This document shows, piece by piece, positions 44,281 through 52,621 of a stretch of 64,000 nt of DNA (position 1 is its first letter; each line of letters starts with the position of its first letter). The position numbers were made by a program, and so were the translations under genes. The stretch is taken from NCBI RefSeq assembly GCF_028747205.1, contig NZ_CP112880.1, positions 6,541,001-6,605,000 of the forward strand, written 5' to 3'. The notes beneath the pieces were generated by a model. That model saw only the letters and a list, made by a program, of their open reading frames with translations, searched no databases and was not told the DNA's origin. This DNA is from Streptomyces sp. CA-278952 (lineage in GTDB: Bacteria > Actinomycetota > Actinomycetes > Streptomycetales > Streptomycetaceae).

Positions 44281-44397
44281 ATGCCAGTGCTCGATCCGAA
44301 TCCCCAGAACGGCCAGAAGAAGCTTCTCCTCGTGTTCGGGGCGATGCTCCTCATCACCGTCGTCATCGGTGTGATCGCCACGATCGCCTCGCCCTGA
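44281..44397 (+). CDS. 38-residue membrane protein (SGM_5486-type)
   Basis: A very short protein starting MPVLDPNPQNGQKKLLLVFG and continuing with one transmembrane helix (KLLLVFGAMLLITVVIGVIA). It matches my memory of the small Streptomyces family called SGM_5486 transporter-associated protein. It lies 17 bases after the MFS gene, which supports a link to that carrier. The start may be leaderless (gacact six bases upstream) or served by the MFS transcript. The exact role is unknown. Confidence 0.75.
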   Translation: MPVLDPNPQNGQKKLLLVFGAMLLITVVIGVIATIASP

Positions 44398-44433
44398 CGC
44401 CCGACGGCCTGATGGTCGCCCGAGAACCCTGAA

Positions 44434-44472
44434 ACCCCGAGGGGTGGGGCTAGCACCACCTTCCCCTAGGGG
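44434..44472. promoter_or_regulatory. Cluster of three short palindromes with CTAG cores
   Basis: accccgaggggt (44434-44445), gtggggctagcaccac (44444-44459, imperfect) and ccccctagggg-type ccccctaggg within 44463-44472 (cccctagggg) are packed upstream of the 69-residue protein gene. They could be operators; which regulator binds is unknown. Confidence 0.45.
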
Positions 44473-44571
44473 GCCAGGGTCAGGGTGAAGTGGGTAGGTC
44501 ACCGGATGGGGCCGGCCGCCTCCGGTCCGTAAGTTCTTCGGTGACGACCCGATGACTTGACGGAGGCGGAC

Positions 44572-44781
44572 ATGCCGACACCGACGCACACCAGGTCCCA
44601 CCGACCGGCCGCGGACGGTGTCGAGATCCGGCTGCCCTGGTGGGCCGTCGCCCTGCCCGCCATCGCGTTCGCCGCTCTGCTGCTGATGATCCTCAGCCCC
44701 GGACAGGCCCAGGCCGCCACCACCGGAGACCCCGCGCTCGGACAGCTGATCGAGCGGACCCTCCAGCTGCTGTCCCGTTGA
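44572..44781 (+). CDS. Small membrane protein, 69 residues, hypothetical
   Basis: A single strong hydrophobic helix (WWAVALPAIAFAALLLMILS, about 28-47) lies between a polar His/Thr-rich N-terminus and a short C-terminal amphipathic segment (ALGQLIERTLQLLSR). GGQAQAA after the helix could alternatively be a signal peptidase site. ATG 44572 has GGAGG five bases upstream. I recognise no family. It sits between the MFS and SixA genes on the same strand, behind the palindrome cluster. Confidence 0.68.
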   Translation: MPTPTHTRSHRPAADGVEIRLPWWAVALPAIAFAALLLMILSPGQAQAATTGDPALGQLIERTLQLLSR

Positions 44782-44873
44782 GGCGAACCAGCCCCGGACC
44801 AGCACACCAACTCCCTGCACGAGCACGTCAACACCCTGCGCCGGAGGCCGCGTTTCATGCGAAGCTGAGGTGT

Positions 44874-45392
44874 ATGAGCGTCGAGACACCTCGCAGGATT
44901 GTCCTTCTCCGGCATGCCAAGGCGGAATGGTCACAGGCTTCCGATCATGAGCGTCCGCTGGCCGAGCGCGGCCGCAAGGACGCGCCCGTGGCCGGCCGCA
45001 GGCTCGCCGATTCCGGCATCGATTTCGATCTGGCCCTCTGCTCCAGTGCCGCCAGGACGCGGGAGACCTGGAAGCTGGCGGTCCATGAATTCTCCCAGCG
45101 ACCCCGGACCGTCTACGAGGAGAGGCTGTACGAGGCCTCCCTCGGCGAACTGATCGCCCTGTTCAACGAGACCCCGGACGAGGTGCGCAACCTCCTGGTC
45201 ATCGGCCACAACCCCGGGATGCAGGGGGCCGCCGACGCCCTCTCGGGATCGGCCGAGGGCGACACCCTGGCCCGGATGACCCGGGACGGCTTCCCCACCG
45301 CCGCCTACGCCGTGGTCGAGTTCCCCGGCTCCTGGAAGAGCGTGGAACACGGGGCCGGCAAGCTCACCGAGTACTGGACGCCGAACGACTGA
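44874..45392 (+). CDS. SixA-like histidine phosphatase
   Basis: A 172-residue protein of the histidine phosphatase superfamily. The catalytic motif is LLRHAKAEWSQ (about 11-21), with phospho-His expected at RHA. The second part is LCSSAARTRETWKLA (about 55-69), and the second catalytic His is in LVIGHNPGMQGAAD (about 110-123). SixA of E. coli dephosphorylates histidine of signalling or PTS proteins; this one may do so or act on small molecules. ATG 44874 is preceded by GAGG. It ends at a bidirectional hairpin facing serB. Confidence 0.88.
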   Translation: MSVETPRRIVLLRHAKAEWSQASDHERPLAERGRKDAPVAGRRLADSGIDFDLALCSSAARTRETWKLAVHEFSQRPRTVYEERLYEASLGELIALFNETPDEVRNLLVIGHNPGMQGAADALSGSAEGDTLARMTRDGFPTAAYAVVEFPGSWKSVEHGAGKLTEYWTPND

Positions 45393-45413
45393 GCGCTGCC
45401 CACGAGAACGATC

Positions 45414-45448
45414 AGGGCCCTGGCACGGATATGGCGTGCCGGGGCCCT
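45414..45448. terminator. Hairpin between convergent sixA-like and serB genes
   Basis: agggccctggcacg (45414-45427) pairs with cgtgccggggccct (45435-45448) over 14 bases with one T-G wobble, around gatatgg. Confidence 0.75.
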
Positions 45449-45514
45449 GCCGCGTAAGGCCGCGTACGACTACGTGAGACGGTGTACGGCTCCGAGACCG
45501 GCGGCCCGGGGCCG

Positions 45515-46810
45515 TCAGTCGACGAGGCCGTCCGCCGCCTCGACCTCTTCACGGGTGATGCCGAGCAGATAGAGCACGGTGTCCAGGAACGGCACGTTCA
45601 CCGCGGTGTGCGCCGCCTCACGGACCATCGGCTTGGCGTTGAAAGCGACGCCGAGCCCGGCGGTGTTCAGCATGTCGAGATCGTTCGCCCCGTCCCCGAT
45701 CGCCACCGTCTGGGCCAGCGGCACCCCCGCCTGCTCGGCGAAGCTCCGCAGCAGACGGGCCTTGCCCGCCCGGTCCACCACCTCGCCGACGACCCGGCCG
45801 GTGAACCTGCCGTCCACCACCTCCAGGGTGTTGGCGGAGGCGAAGTCGAGGCCGAGCCGTTCCTTCAGGTCGTCCGTGACCTGGGTGAAGCCGCCCGAGA
45901 CGACGCCGACCTGGTAGCCGAGCCGCTTCAGCGTACGGATCAGGGTGCGGGCGCCGGGGGTGAGCCGTACCTCGGCGCGGACCTTGTCCACCACCGAGGC
46001 GTCCAGACCGGCCAGCAGCGCGACCCGGGCGTGCAGCGACTGCTCGAAGTCCAGCTCGCCGCGCATCGCCTGCTCGGTCACCCGGGCGACCTGCTCCTCG
46101 CAGCCCGCGTGCGCCGCGAAGAGCTCGATGACCTCGTCCTGGATCAGCGTGGAGTCGACGTCCATGACCACCAGCCGCTGGGCCCGGCGGCTCAGCCCGG
46201 CCGAGACCACCGCGACGTCCACGCCGATCTGCGCGGCCTCGGTCGCCAGCGCGGTCCGCAGCTTCGCGGTCCCGGTCCCCGAGACCGCGAACTCGACGGC
46301 GGTGACCGGGTACTTCGCCAGCCGGAAGATACGGTCGATGTTCCCGCCGGTCGCGGTGATGGTGGCCGCTATGGCGGCGGTCGACTCCGCGGTCAGGGGG
46401 TGCCCCAGCACCGTCACATGGGAACGGCCGTCACCGCGGGGGCGGTTGTCGCCGATACCGGAGATGATCTCGGCCTGCAGCGTCAGGGAGTCGGCCCAGC
46501 TGTGCACGGTCGCCCGCAGATCGCCCTCGGTGGTCCCGCCCGCGGTGGGCGAGGTGACCAGAGCGCACAGCACGATGCGGCCCCGGGTGACGACCTGTTC
46601 GATGTCCACGACGTCGACCGCGTACGCGGCGAGGGTGTCGAAGAGCCCGGCGGTGATGCCGGGGCGGTCCTTGCCGAAGATCTTGACGAGAAGCGTGGGT
46701 GCGTCGCCGCCCGGAGGGATCCCGCCGCCGGGGCCGTCGACCCGGCGGGGCTCAGAGGGCTCCGAGGGCTCAGAGGACGAGAGGGGCTGAGGTGGCTGAG
46801 ATGCGCTCAT
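45515..46810 (-). CDS. serB: Phosphoserine phosphatase with N-terminal ACT domain
   Basis: Last step of serine synthesis: hydrolysis of phosphoserine. 431 residues. A Ser/Pro/Glu-rich N-terminus (1-35) is followed by an ACT-like domain (LLVKIFGKDRPGITAGLFDT, about 38-57) and a second regulatory segment. The HAD phosphatase follows: motif I VMDVDSTLIQDEVIELF (about 214-230), motif II VVSGGFTQVTDDL, motif III with GDGANDLDMLNTAGLG (about 378-393). ATG 46810 follows GGGAG; the upstream in-frame part (to 46978) has no family match. It is convergent with the SixA-like gene. Confidence 0.93.
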   Translation of the reverse strand: MSASQPPQPLSSSEPSEPSEPRRVDGPGGGIPPGGDAPTLLVKIFGKDRPGITAGLFDTLAAYAVDVVDIEQVVTRGRIVLCALVTSPTAGGTTEGDLRATVHSWADSLTLQAEIISGIGDNRPRGDGRSHVTVLGHPLTAESTAAIAATITATGGNIDRIFRLAKYPVTAVEFAVSGTGTAKLRTALATEAAQIGVDVAVVSAGLSRRAQRLVVMDVDSTLIQDEVIELFAAHAGCEEQVARVTEQAMRGELDFEQSLHARVALLAGLDASVVDKVRAEVRLTPGARTLIRTLKRLGYQVGVVSGGFTQVTDDLKERLGLDFASANTLEVVDGRFTGRVVGEVVDRAGKARLLRSFAEQAGVPLAQTVAIGDGANDLDMLNTAGLGVAFNAKPMVREAAHTAVNVPFLDTVLYLLGITREEVEAADGLVD

Positions 46811-47220
46811 GGTGCTCCCACCGTATCGGTCCCACCGGCTCCTCCGGCCGCCCGTCCCGAGTGCCGGACGGAATTCGCCCCGGCGCTGTCCGCTGCGCCG
46901 AGCGGCGGTCTCCGCGGCCTCGGCCCGGGGACATGGGACGTCGCGGATCTGGCCGGTACGGGGCTTGCGCTCGGACACACCAGCCGTCTTGTATCCGCCG
47001 GTATACGGTCGATAAATCTTCTCTGGGCGGTAACCGGACCTTCATCCGCACTTCACCCGTTCCGTGGCTGTTTCGCTCCCCGGTATCAGGGCGTTCGCGC
47101 ACGTCTCCGCGCGCTCTTCACCCGCCCGACTTTCGGATAGGGGACTGGTCCTGGAATAGTTCCCCACGATGTTCAGCATCCCTAGACTCCCTGCGACGGG
47201 GGTAACACGGGGGACAACTA
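46811..47220. promoter_or_regulatory. Divergent promoter region, serB / FHA-ABC transporter
   Basis: This 410-base gap holds no gene I can support. Toward the ABC gene, tagact (47183-47188) can be a -10 hexamer, a small inverted repeat ggaatagttcc lies at 47153-47163, and ggggga serves as ribosome binding site for GTG 47221. No clear serB promoter was found; a gtatccgccggtatac near-palindrome lies near 46988-47004. Confidence 0.45.
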
Positions 47221-49854
47221 GTGGGGCGCGGAGTGCCGGAACTCGTACTGGAATTGAATGGCAACACCTGGACGCTCGATCCATCCAGGTCGTACACCCT
47301 TGGACGCGATCCTCAGGGCGACCTGGCGATCGACGATGCCAGGGTGTCGTGGCGGCATGCCACGATCAGCTGGAGCGGCCGTAGTTGGTTCATCGAAGAC
47401 CACGGCAGCACCAACGGCACCTATGTGCAGGGTCAGCGGATCCAACAGGTGGAGCTCGGCCCCGGCTCGGTGCTGCACCTGGGCAACGCCACCGACGGGC
47501 CCCGGGTGAGCCTCGGCCCCGCCGCCGGCGCCGGTGTCGGCGGCGGGCACGCGGCCGGTGCTCAGCAGGCCCCCGCGCAGCAGCCGCACCACCAGCCCCA
47601 GGGGGGCGGCGCGGGCTGGCACGGACAGCAGGCCGCTGCCCAGCACCAGCCCCCGGCCCACCACCAAGCTCCTGCCCCGCACCAGGCTCCTGCTCCGCAG
47701 CAGGCCTGGCAGCAGCAGCCGCAGGCGCCACAGCAGGCCCCGCCGCAGCAGCCTTCGCACCAGAAGGTGCCGCACCAGCAGAGCCCCGGGCATCCGGCCG
47801 GACCGGGACAGGGCGGCGCCGCGGGGGCGCCGCCGGTCTACGGCGACCGCAGCCCGACCACGTTCCACCAGCTGGCCCTCGGCCGGGTCATGCGCATCGG
47901 CCGTGCGCTGGAGAACGAGCTGGTCGTCTCCGACCTCCAGGTCTCCCGCCACCACGCCGAGTTCCACGCGACGCCCGACGGCCGCTTCGAGATCCGCGAC
48001 CTCGGTTCGCACAACGGCACGTACGTCAACGGTCTGCCGCTCCACAAGTCGGGCTCCGCGCTCATCGGCGCGAACGACATCGTCGGCGTCGGTCACTCGA
48101 CGTTCCGGCTGGTCGGGGACCGGCTGGAAGAGTTCGTCGACACCGGTGAGGTCTCCTTCTCCGCCCGCCACCTCACGGTGACGGTCGACGGCGGGAAGCA
48201 GATCCTCAAGGACGTCTCCTTCGGCGTCCCCGAGAAGTCGCTGATCGCGGTCATCGGCCCGTCCGGTTCGGGAAAGTCCACCCTGCTCAAGGCGCTCACC
48301 GGCTACCGGCCCGCCAACCAGGGTGACGTCCTCTACGACAACCGAAACCTGTACAAGCAGTTCGCCGAGCTGCGCCAGCGCATCGGTCTGGTCCCGCAGG
48401 ACGACATCCTGCACAAGGAACTGACCGTCACCAAGGCCCTCAAGTACGCGGCCAAGCTCCGCTTCCCCGCGGACACCACCGAGGCCGAGCGCCAGTCCCG
48501 GATCACCGAGGTCCTCGCCGAGCTCAAGCTCGACATCCACAAGGACAAGAAGATCACGTCGCTCTCCGGCGGCCAGCGCAAGCGCGTCTCGGTCGCCCTG
48601 GAGCTGCTCACCAAGCCCTCGCTGATCTTCCTGGACGAGCCGACCTCCGGCCTCGACCCGGGCATGGACCGCGATGTCATGCAGCTGCTGCGCGGCCTCG
48701 CCGACGACGGCCGCACGGTGCTCGTGGTCACGCACTCGGTCGCCGAGCTGGCGATCTGCGACAAGCTCCTCGTGATGGCCCCCGGCGGTTCCGTCGCCTA
48801 CTTCGGTCCGCCGGAGGAAGCGCTGAACTTCTTCGGCTACACCAGCTGGGCCGACGTCTTCTCCGCCTTCGAGAACTACCGCGACTACGACTGGGCGGGC
48901 CGCTGGCGCGGTTCGCAGCACTACCAGATGTACGCCGCCGACCTCGACGCGGTCGCGGCCGCGCCGGTCAACATGCCGCCCCCGCAGCGGATGCGCCCGC
49001 CGAAGCCGCAGGGCTGGATGGCGCAGCTGTGGACGCTGATCCGGAGATACTCCTCCGTCATCGCGTCCGACAAGGGCTTCATGGGCCTGATGCTGATCCT
49101 GCCCGCCGTGCTGGGCGTGGTCAGCGTGGTCATCCCGGCGGAGTTCGGTCTCGCCGAGCCCGAACCGCCGTCCCGGTTCAACGGCAAGGCCGGAACGATC
49201 ATGCTGATCCTCGCGGTCGGCATGTGCTTCTCCGGCGCCGCCAACTCCGTACGAGAGCTGATCAAGGAACGGGTCATCTACGAACGGGAGCGGGCCACCG
49301 GCCTGTCCCGCTCCGCGTACCTGATGTCCAAGGTGATCGTCCTCGGCGTGATCACCGCCTTCCAGGGCGTGATCATCTGCGGCATCGGCTTCGCCACCCG
49401 CGATCTGCCGTCGGAAGGCCTGATCATGCCGCCGGCCGTCGAGATCTGCCTCTCGATCATCGCGCTGGGCTTCACCTCGATGATGTTCGGCCTGGTCATC
49501 TCCTCGCTGGTGAAGACCTCCGAGAAGACCATGCCGCTGCTGGTCATGTTCGCGATCATCCAGGTCGTCTTCACCGGCGTGCTCTTCCAGGTGTACGGGT
49601 CGCCCGGCCTGGAGCAGTTCGCCTGGCTGATGCCGTCCCGCTGGGCGATGGCCGCGGCCGGCACCACGCTGGACCTGGCGCACCTGATGCCGCCGTGGGA
49701 CCCGAAGAACCCCACCGACCTCGACCCGCTGTGGGAGCACACCGCGAGCCAGTGGGGCATCAACATCGCCGTGCTGCTCGCGCTCGGCGTGATCTGCGGC
49801 ATCGCGGTCGCGCGCCTGCTGCGGCGCCACGAGCCCGAGGTCATGCGCAAGTAG
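47221..49854 (+). CDS. FHA-domain ABC-2 type transporter (Rv1747-like)
   Basis: An 877-residue fusion. FHA domain 1 (about 20-90) has GRDPQGDLAIDDARVSWRHA and HGSTNGTYV. A His/Gln/Pro/Ala-rich linker (about 105-205) follows, then FHA domain 2 with RIGRALENELVVSDLQVSRH and GSHNGTYVNG. The ABCG-type ATPase has Walker A GPSGSGKSTLLKAL (about 344-357), signature LSGGQRKRVSVAL and Walker B LIFLDEPTSGLD. Six transmembrane helices end the protein. Related mycobacterial Rv1747 exports lipid-linked material and is controlled by Ser/Thr kinases through phosphothreonine on the linker. The same control is likely here. The start is GTG 47221. Confidence 0.92.
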   Translation: MGRGVPELVLELNGNTWTLDPSRSYTLGRDPQGDLAIDDARVSWRHATISWSGRSWFIEDHGSTNGTYVQGQRIQQVELGPGSVLHLGNATDGPRVSLGPAAGAGVGGGHAAGAQQAPAQQPHHQPQGGGAGWHGQQAAAQHQPPAHHQAPAPHQAPAPQQAWQQQPQAPQQAPPQQPSHQKVPHQQSPGHPAGPGQGGAAGAPPVYGDRSPTTFHQLALGRVMRIGRALENELVVSDLQVSRHHAEFHATPDGRFEIRDLGSHNGTYVNGLPLHKSGSALIGANDIVGVGHSTFRLVGDRLEEFVDTGEVSFSARHLTVTVDGGKQILKDVSFGVPEKSLIAVIGPSGSGKSTLLKALTGYRPANQGDVLYDNRNLYKQFAELRQRIGLVPQDDILHKELTVTKALKYAAKLRFPADTTEAERQSRITEVLAELKLDIHKDKKITSLSGGQRKRVSVALELLTKPSLIFLDEPTSGLDPGMDRDVMQLLRGLADDGRTVLVVTHSVAELAICDKLLVMAPGGSVAYFGPPEEALNFFGYTSWADVFSAFENYRDYDWAGRWRGSQHYQMYAADLDAVAAAPVNMPPPQRMRPPKPQGWMAQLWTLIRRYSSVIASDKGFMGLMLILPAVLGVVSVVIPAEFGLAEPEPPSRFNGKAGTIMLILAVGMCFSGAANSVRELIKERVIYERERATGLSRSAYLMSKVIVLGVITAFQGVIICGIGFATRDLPSEGLIMPPAVEICLSIIALGFTSMMFGLVISSLVKTSEKTMPLLVMFAIIQVVFTGVLFQVYGSPGLEQFAWLMPSRWAMAAAGTTLDLAHLMPPWDPKNPTDLDPLWEHTASQWGINIAVLLALGVICGIAVARLLRRHEPEVMRK

Positions 49855-49875
49855 AGTCCCGCCGGGACGGAGCGA

Positions 49876-49915
49876 CGCCGGAGGCCGGCACCCCGAGGGG
49901 TGCCGGCCTCCGGCG
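49876..49915. terminator. Near-perfect 18-bp hairpin after the FHA-ABC gene
   Basis: cgccggaggccggcaccc (49876-49893) pairs with gggtgccggcctccggcg (49898-49915) around cgag. Confidence 0.85.
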
Positions 49916-49978
49916 TGTGCACGGCTGGACTCCGTACGTGCTGGACTCCGTATGTGGCTGGGCTCAGTAGGGCTGGGC

Positions 49979-50743
49979 TCAGTACGCGCTGTCGACGTTG
50001 TCCATGGTGCCGTAGCGGTCGGCCGCGTAGTTGCAGGCGGCGACGATGTTGGCGACCGGGTCGTACAGGTCCTTCTTGGTGCCCGCCACGTGGTAGCGGT
50101 CGAAGGTCGGCTGGATCACCTGGAGCAGGCCCTTGGACGGGATGCCGTTCCGGGCGTTGATGTCCCAGTTGTTGATGGCCCAGCGGTTACCGCTGGACTC
50201 CCGGATGATGTTGCGGTGGATCCCCTCGTAGGAGCCGGGGATGCCTTCCTTCTTCATGATCGACATGGCCTCGCGGATCCAGCCGTCCAGGTTGTTCGCG
50301 TAGACGGGCTTGCGCGGGGTGGAGCGGTTCGCTGCCTCGGTGCCGCGCTTCTTTGCGTCCGCCTTGGCCTCGGCCTTCGCCTTGGCGTCCGCGGCGGCCT
50401 TGGCCTTCGCCTCCGACGCGGCCTTCGCCTTCGCGGCGGCGGCCTTCGTCTCGGCGGCGGCCTTGGCCTTGGCGGCGTCGGCGGCCTTCACCAGCTGCTC
50501 GGCGGTGGCGTGCTGCTCGAGCATGCTGTTCTGCACGGTCTTGGCCTGGGCGGAGCCTGCGGCGTTGGTGAAGGCCACGGGCGCGGCGGCAGCCGCTGCC
50601 TGCGGGGCGATCTCGGCCTCGGCGTTCGACGGGACGAGCGAGAAGGTCAGGGCGGCGACGCCAAGGGCCGACACACCGGCCACGGAGATCTTCTGGACCT
50701 TGTTCAGACGACGGACACGGCTGGGTATGCGAGTCGCAGACAT
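49979..50743 (-). CDS. Secreted SLT-domain lytic transglycosylase-like protein
   Basis: A 254-residue exported protein. The signal peptide has a basic start (RIPSRVRRLNK) and core ISVAGVSALGVAALTFSLVP, cut near AEA-EI. An Ala/Lys/Glu-rich segment (about 85-132, AKAKAAAETKAAAAKAKAAS) is probably a helical or disordered stalk. The SLT domain follows: NNLDGWIREAMSIMKKEG, catalytic Glu in NIIRESSGNRWAINNWD (about 180-196), and GIPSKGLLQVIQPTFDRYHV. It likely cleaves peptidoglycan glycan strands. ATG 50743 has GAGG upstream; a promoter lies at 50834-50862. No ydaO-type leader was found. Confidence 0.9.
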   Translation of the reverse strand: MSATRIPSRVRRLNKVQKISVAGVSALGVAALTFSLVPSNAEAEIAPQAAAAAAPVAFTNAAGSAQAKTVQNSMLEQHATAEQLVKAADAAKAKAAAETKAAAAKAKAASEAKAKAAADAKAKAEAKADAKKRGTEAANRSTPRKPVYANNLDGWIREAMSIMKKEGIPGSYEGIHRNIIRESSGNRWAINNWDINARNGIPSKGLLQVIQPTFDRYHVAGTKKDLYDPVANIVAACNYAADRYGTMDNVDSAY

Positions 50744-50833
50744 GTAGGGCTACCTCTTCGAATGCTCAGGGTGTCCTCACGGAGGACGAGACGGGAGGCG
50801 GTGATGCGTACCTCCGTCGGGGACGAGAGCAAT

Positions 50834-50862
50834 TCTTAGCGGCAGCAAAATCGTGTGGCAAA
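50834..50862 (-). promoter_or_regulatory. Promoter ttgcca-17-taagaa of the SLT gene
   Basis: On the minus strand ttgcca (50862-50857) and taagaa (50839-50834) are 17 bases apart, giving a leader of about 80 bases. The rest of 50863-51019 contains no supported feature. Confidence 0.6.
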
Positions 50863-51019
50863 GGTGTGACGTACGAAGGTGGGTAGTGGAGCAGGGTCCT
50901 GTTCGTCCGAATTGACCCCCTCGTACGCCCGCTCAAATCGCCCTTATGTGCCCACTAGGTACGTTCGTAAGTGACGTAGGCCCTATGCCTGGGCTCACAT
51001 CGGCGACGCGACGGTCTCA

Positions 51020-52621
51020 CTATTCGTTGCTTGAGCAATTCGTAGCGTCACGTTCCTCATCCGGCAGGATGAGGTGGACGTCCCCGAACTCGTGCCAGAG
51101 ATAGCGCTCCTGGAGCGCCGCCTCGTACCCGAGGCGCAGCGCCTCGCGCCCCGCCACCGCCTCCAGCATCAGCAGGTGCGAGGCCTCCGGCTCGTGCAGC
51201 CCGGTCAGCAGCCCGTCCACCACCCGCACGCCCCGCCGCGGCGTCACCACCAGATCCGTCCACCCCTCGGTCGGCCGGACCACCCCGTCCGCCCCCGCCG
51301 CCGACTCCAGTGCCCGCACGGCCGTCGTCCCCACCGCGATCACCCGCCCGCCCGCCGCGCGGTCCTCACCGCGCGCCGCCCGCACCGCGTTCACCAGCCA
51401 CGCCGTCGCCGCCGGCACCGCGAACCGCTCCGGGTACGGCGGCTCGTGCGCCTCCGCCGAAGCCACCCCCGTATGCAGGGACAGCGGAGCGAACAGCACC
51501 CCCCGGCGCGCCAGCCTCGCCACCAGCGCGGCCGTGAACGGGCGCCCGGCACTCGGCATCTCCGCCGAACCGCTCCCGTCCGGCGACGGCACCGCGAACA
51601 CCGTCCGGTACGCCGACAGCGGCTGATCCCGCTCCGTGTACCCGTACCGGATGGGCCGCCCGTACCGCCGCAACAGCTCCGGCACCGACTCCGGCGCCCG
51701 CGCCCACCACAGCCGGGCCCCCGCCGGGGGGCCCTGCGGCTCCTCCAGGACCAGGGCCCGCCCGCCCGGCAGCCGCACCACCGCCCCCGCGGGCCCGCCC
51801 GGGCGCGGCCCGGTGACCCCTGCCCCGCCGGGGGCCCGCAGCTCCACCGCCCACCGCCCGTCGGCACCCAGCGTCGAGAAGTGCACGACGACCCGCTCCC
51901 CGCCCACCCGCCCGTTCACGGCGGCGGGCAGCGTCATGGACGTGTTCACCACCAGCACGTCGCCGGCCCGCAACTGCCCGGGCAGCTCCCGGAACGCATG
52001 GTGCGAGACCGAACACCCCCGCGACACGAGGAGCCGTACGTCGTCACGCCCCGAACCCCGCTGCTCGGCCGGCACCCGGGCCGACAGGGCGTCCGGCACT
52101 CGCCACGCCACCGGGCCCTTCGGCCCACCGCCCCCGGCCCACAGCCGCGCGGCCCCGTCGACCAGGCCCACGTCACCTCCCGCCGAGCCGAGGCCCGGCA
52201 CCTCGGCGCCTGACCCGTCCGTCGTCATCCCGCCCGGGCCGGGGGCGGCGGTGTCCGCCCGGCCCGGGCGGGGCGAGCCGGTGCCCCATCGGCCCGGGCC
52301 GGGCGCGGCCGTCTCGACCCCACCCGGGTGGGGCCCGTCGGTGCCTATCCCGTCCGGGCCGTACGCGGCCGTCTCGACCCCCTGCGGGCGGCTCGGGGCG
52401 GGCTTCACCTGGTCCAGGCGGCCCGTGTCGGTGTCCACCCGGCGCGGGTGGCCCGTGGCGGTGTCCACCCTGCCCCGGCTGGGCGTGGCGGTGTCCGCCC
52501 GGCCCTGGCAGGGCGTGGCGGTGTCCACCCCGTCCGGGCGGCTCGGGTGGTCGGGCTTCACCCCGCCCGGGCTCGCCGCCGCCGGCCCCCTCCGGTCCGG
52601 GCACCGCTCCCGCGCGCTCAC
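51020..52621 (-). CDS. QueA-like SAM:tRNA ribosyltransferase-isomerase with decapeptide repeats
   Basis: A 533-residue protein. About residues 150-533 match QueA: VVNTSMTLPAAVNGRV (about 230-245), RPIRYGYTERDQPLSAYRTV (about 323-342), ARRGVLFAPLSLHTGVAS and VRVVDGLLTGLHEPEASHLL. QueA transfers and isomerises SAM ribose onto tRNA 7-deazaguanine. The first 141 residues are atypical: 11 tandem decapeptides of form VDTATPxxGR. GTG 52621 overlaps the upstream SDR stop as GTGA, which supports the repeats being translated. No other queuosine gene is in the window, and Streptomyces queuosine status is unclear to me, so substrate is uncertain. Confidence 0.85.
   Translation of the reverse strand: MSARERCPDRRGPAAASPGGVKPDHPSRPDGVDTATPCQGRADTATPSRGRVDTATGHPRRVDTDTGRLDQVKPAPSRPQGVETAAYGPDGIGTDGPHPGGVETAAPGPGRWGTGSPRPGRADTAAPGPGGMTTDGSGAEVPGLGSAGGDVGLVDGAARLWAGGGGPKGPVAWRVPDALSARVPAEQRGSGRDDVRLLVSRGCSVSHHAFRELPGQLRAGDVLVVNTSMTLPAAVNGRVGGERVVVHFSTLGADGRWAVELRAPGGAGVTGPRPGGPAGAVVRLPGGRALVLEEPQGPPAGARLWWARAPESVPELLRRYGRPIRYGYTERDQPLSAYRTVFAVPSPDGSGSAEMPSAGRPFTAALVARLARRGVLFAPLSLHTGVASAEAHEPPYPERFAVPAATAWLVNAVRAARGEDRAAGGRVIAVGTTAVRALESAAGADGVVRPTEGWTDLVVTPRRGVRVVDGLLTGLHEPEASHLLMLEAVAGREALRLGYEAALQERYLWHEFGDVHLILPDEERDATNCSSNE
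52199..52528. repeat. 30-base in-frame minisatellite, 11 copies
   Basis: Each 30-base unit has a consensus like gcggtgtccaccc followed by a variable GC-rich part. On the minus strand the units encode 11 decapeptides (residues 32-141 of the QueA-like protein). Copies have diverged, mostly in the second half. The unit length divisible by three keeps the frame open. Confidence 0.85.

Noticed and set aside
50744..50960. ydaO-type c-di-AMP riboswitch upstream of the SLT gene
   Set aside because: Such leaders precede some Streptomyces wall hydrolase genes, but the conserved core could not be found in this interval.
52199..52528. CRISPR array
   Set aside because: The 30-base units have no regular spacers, keep a reading frame and diverge gradually; this is a coding minisatellite.
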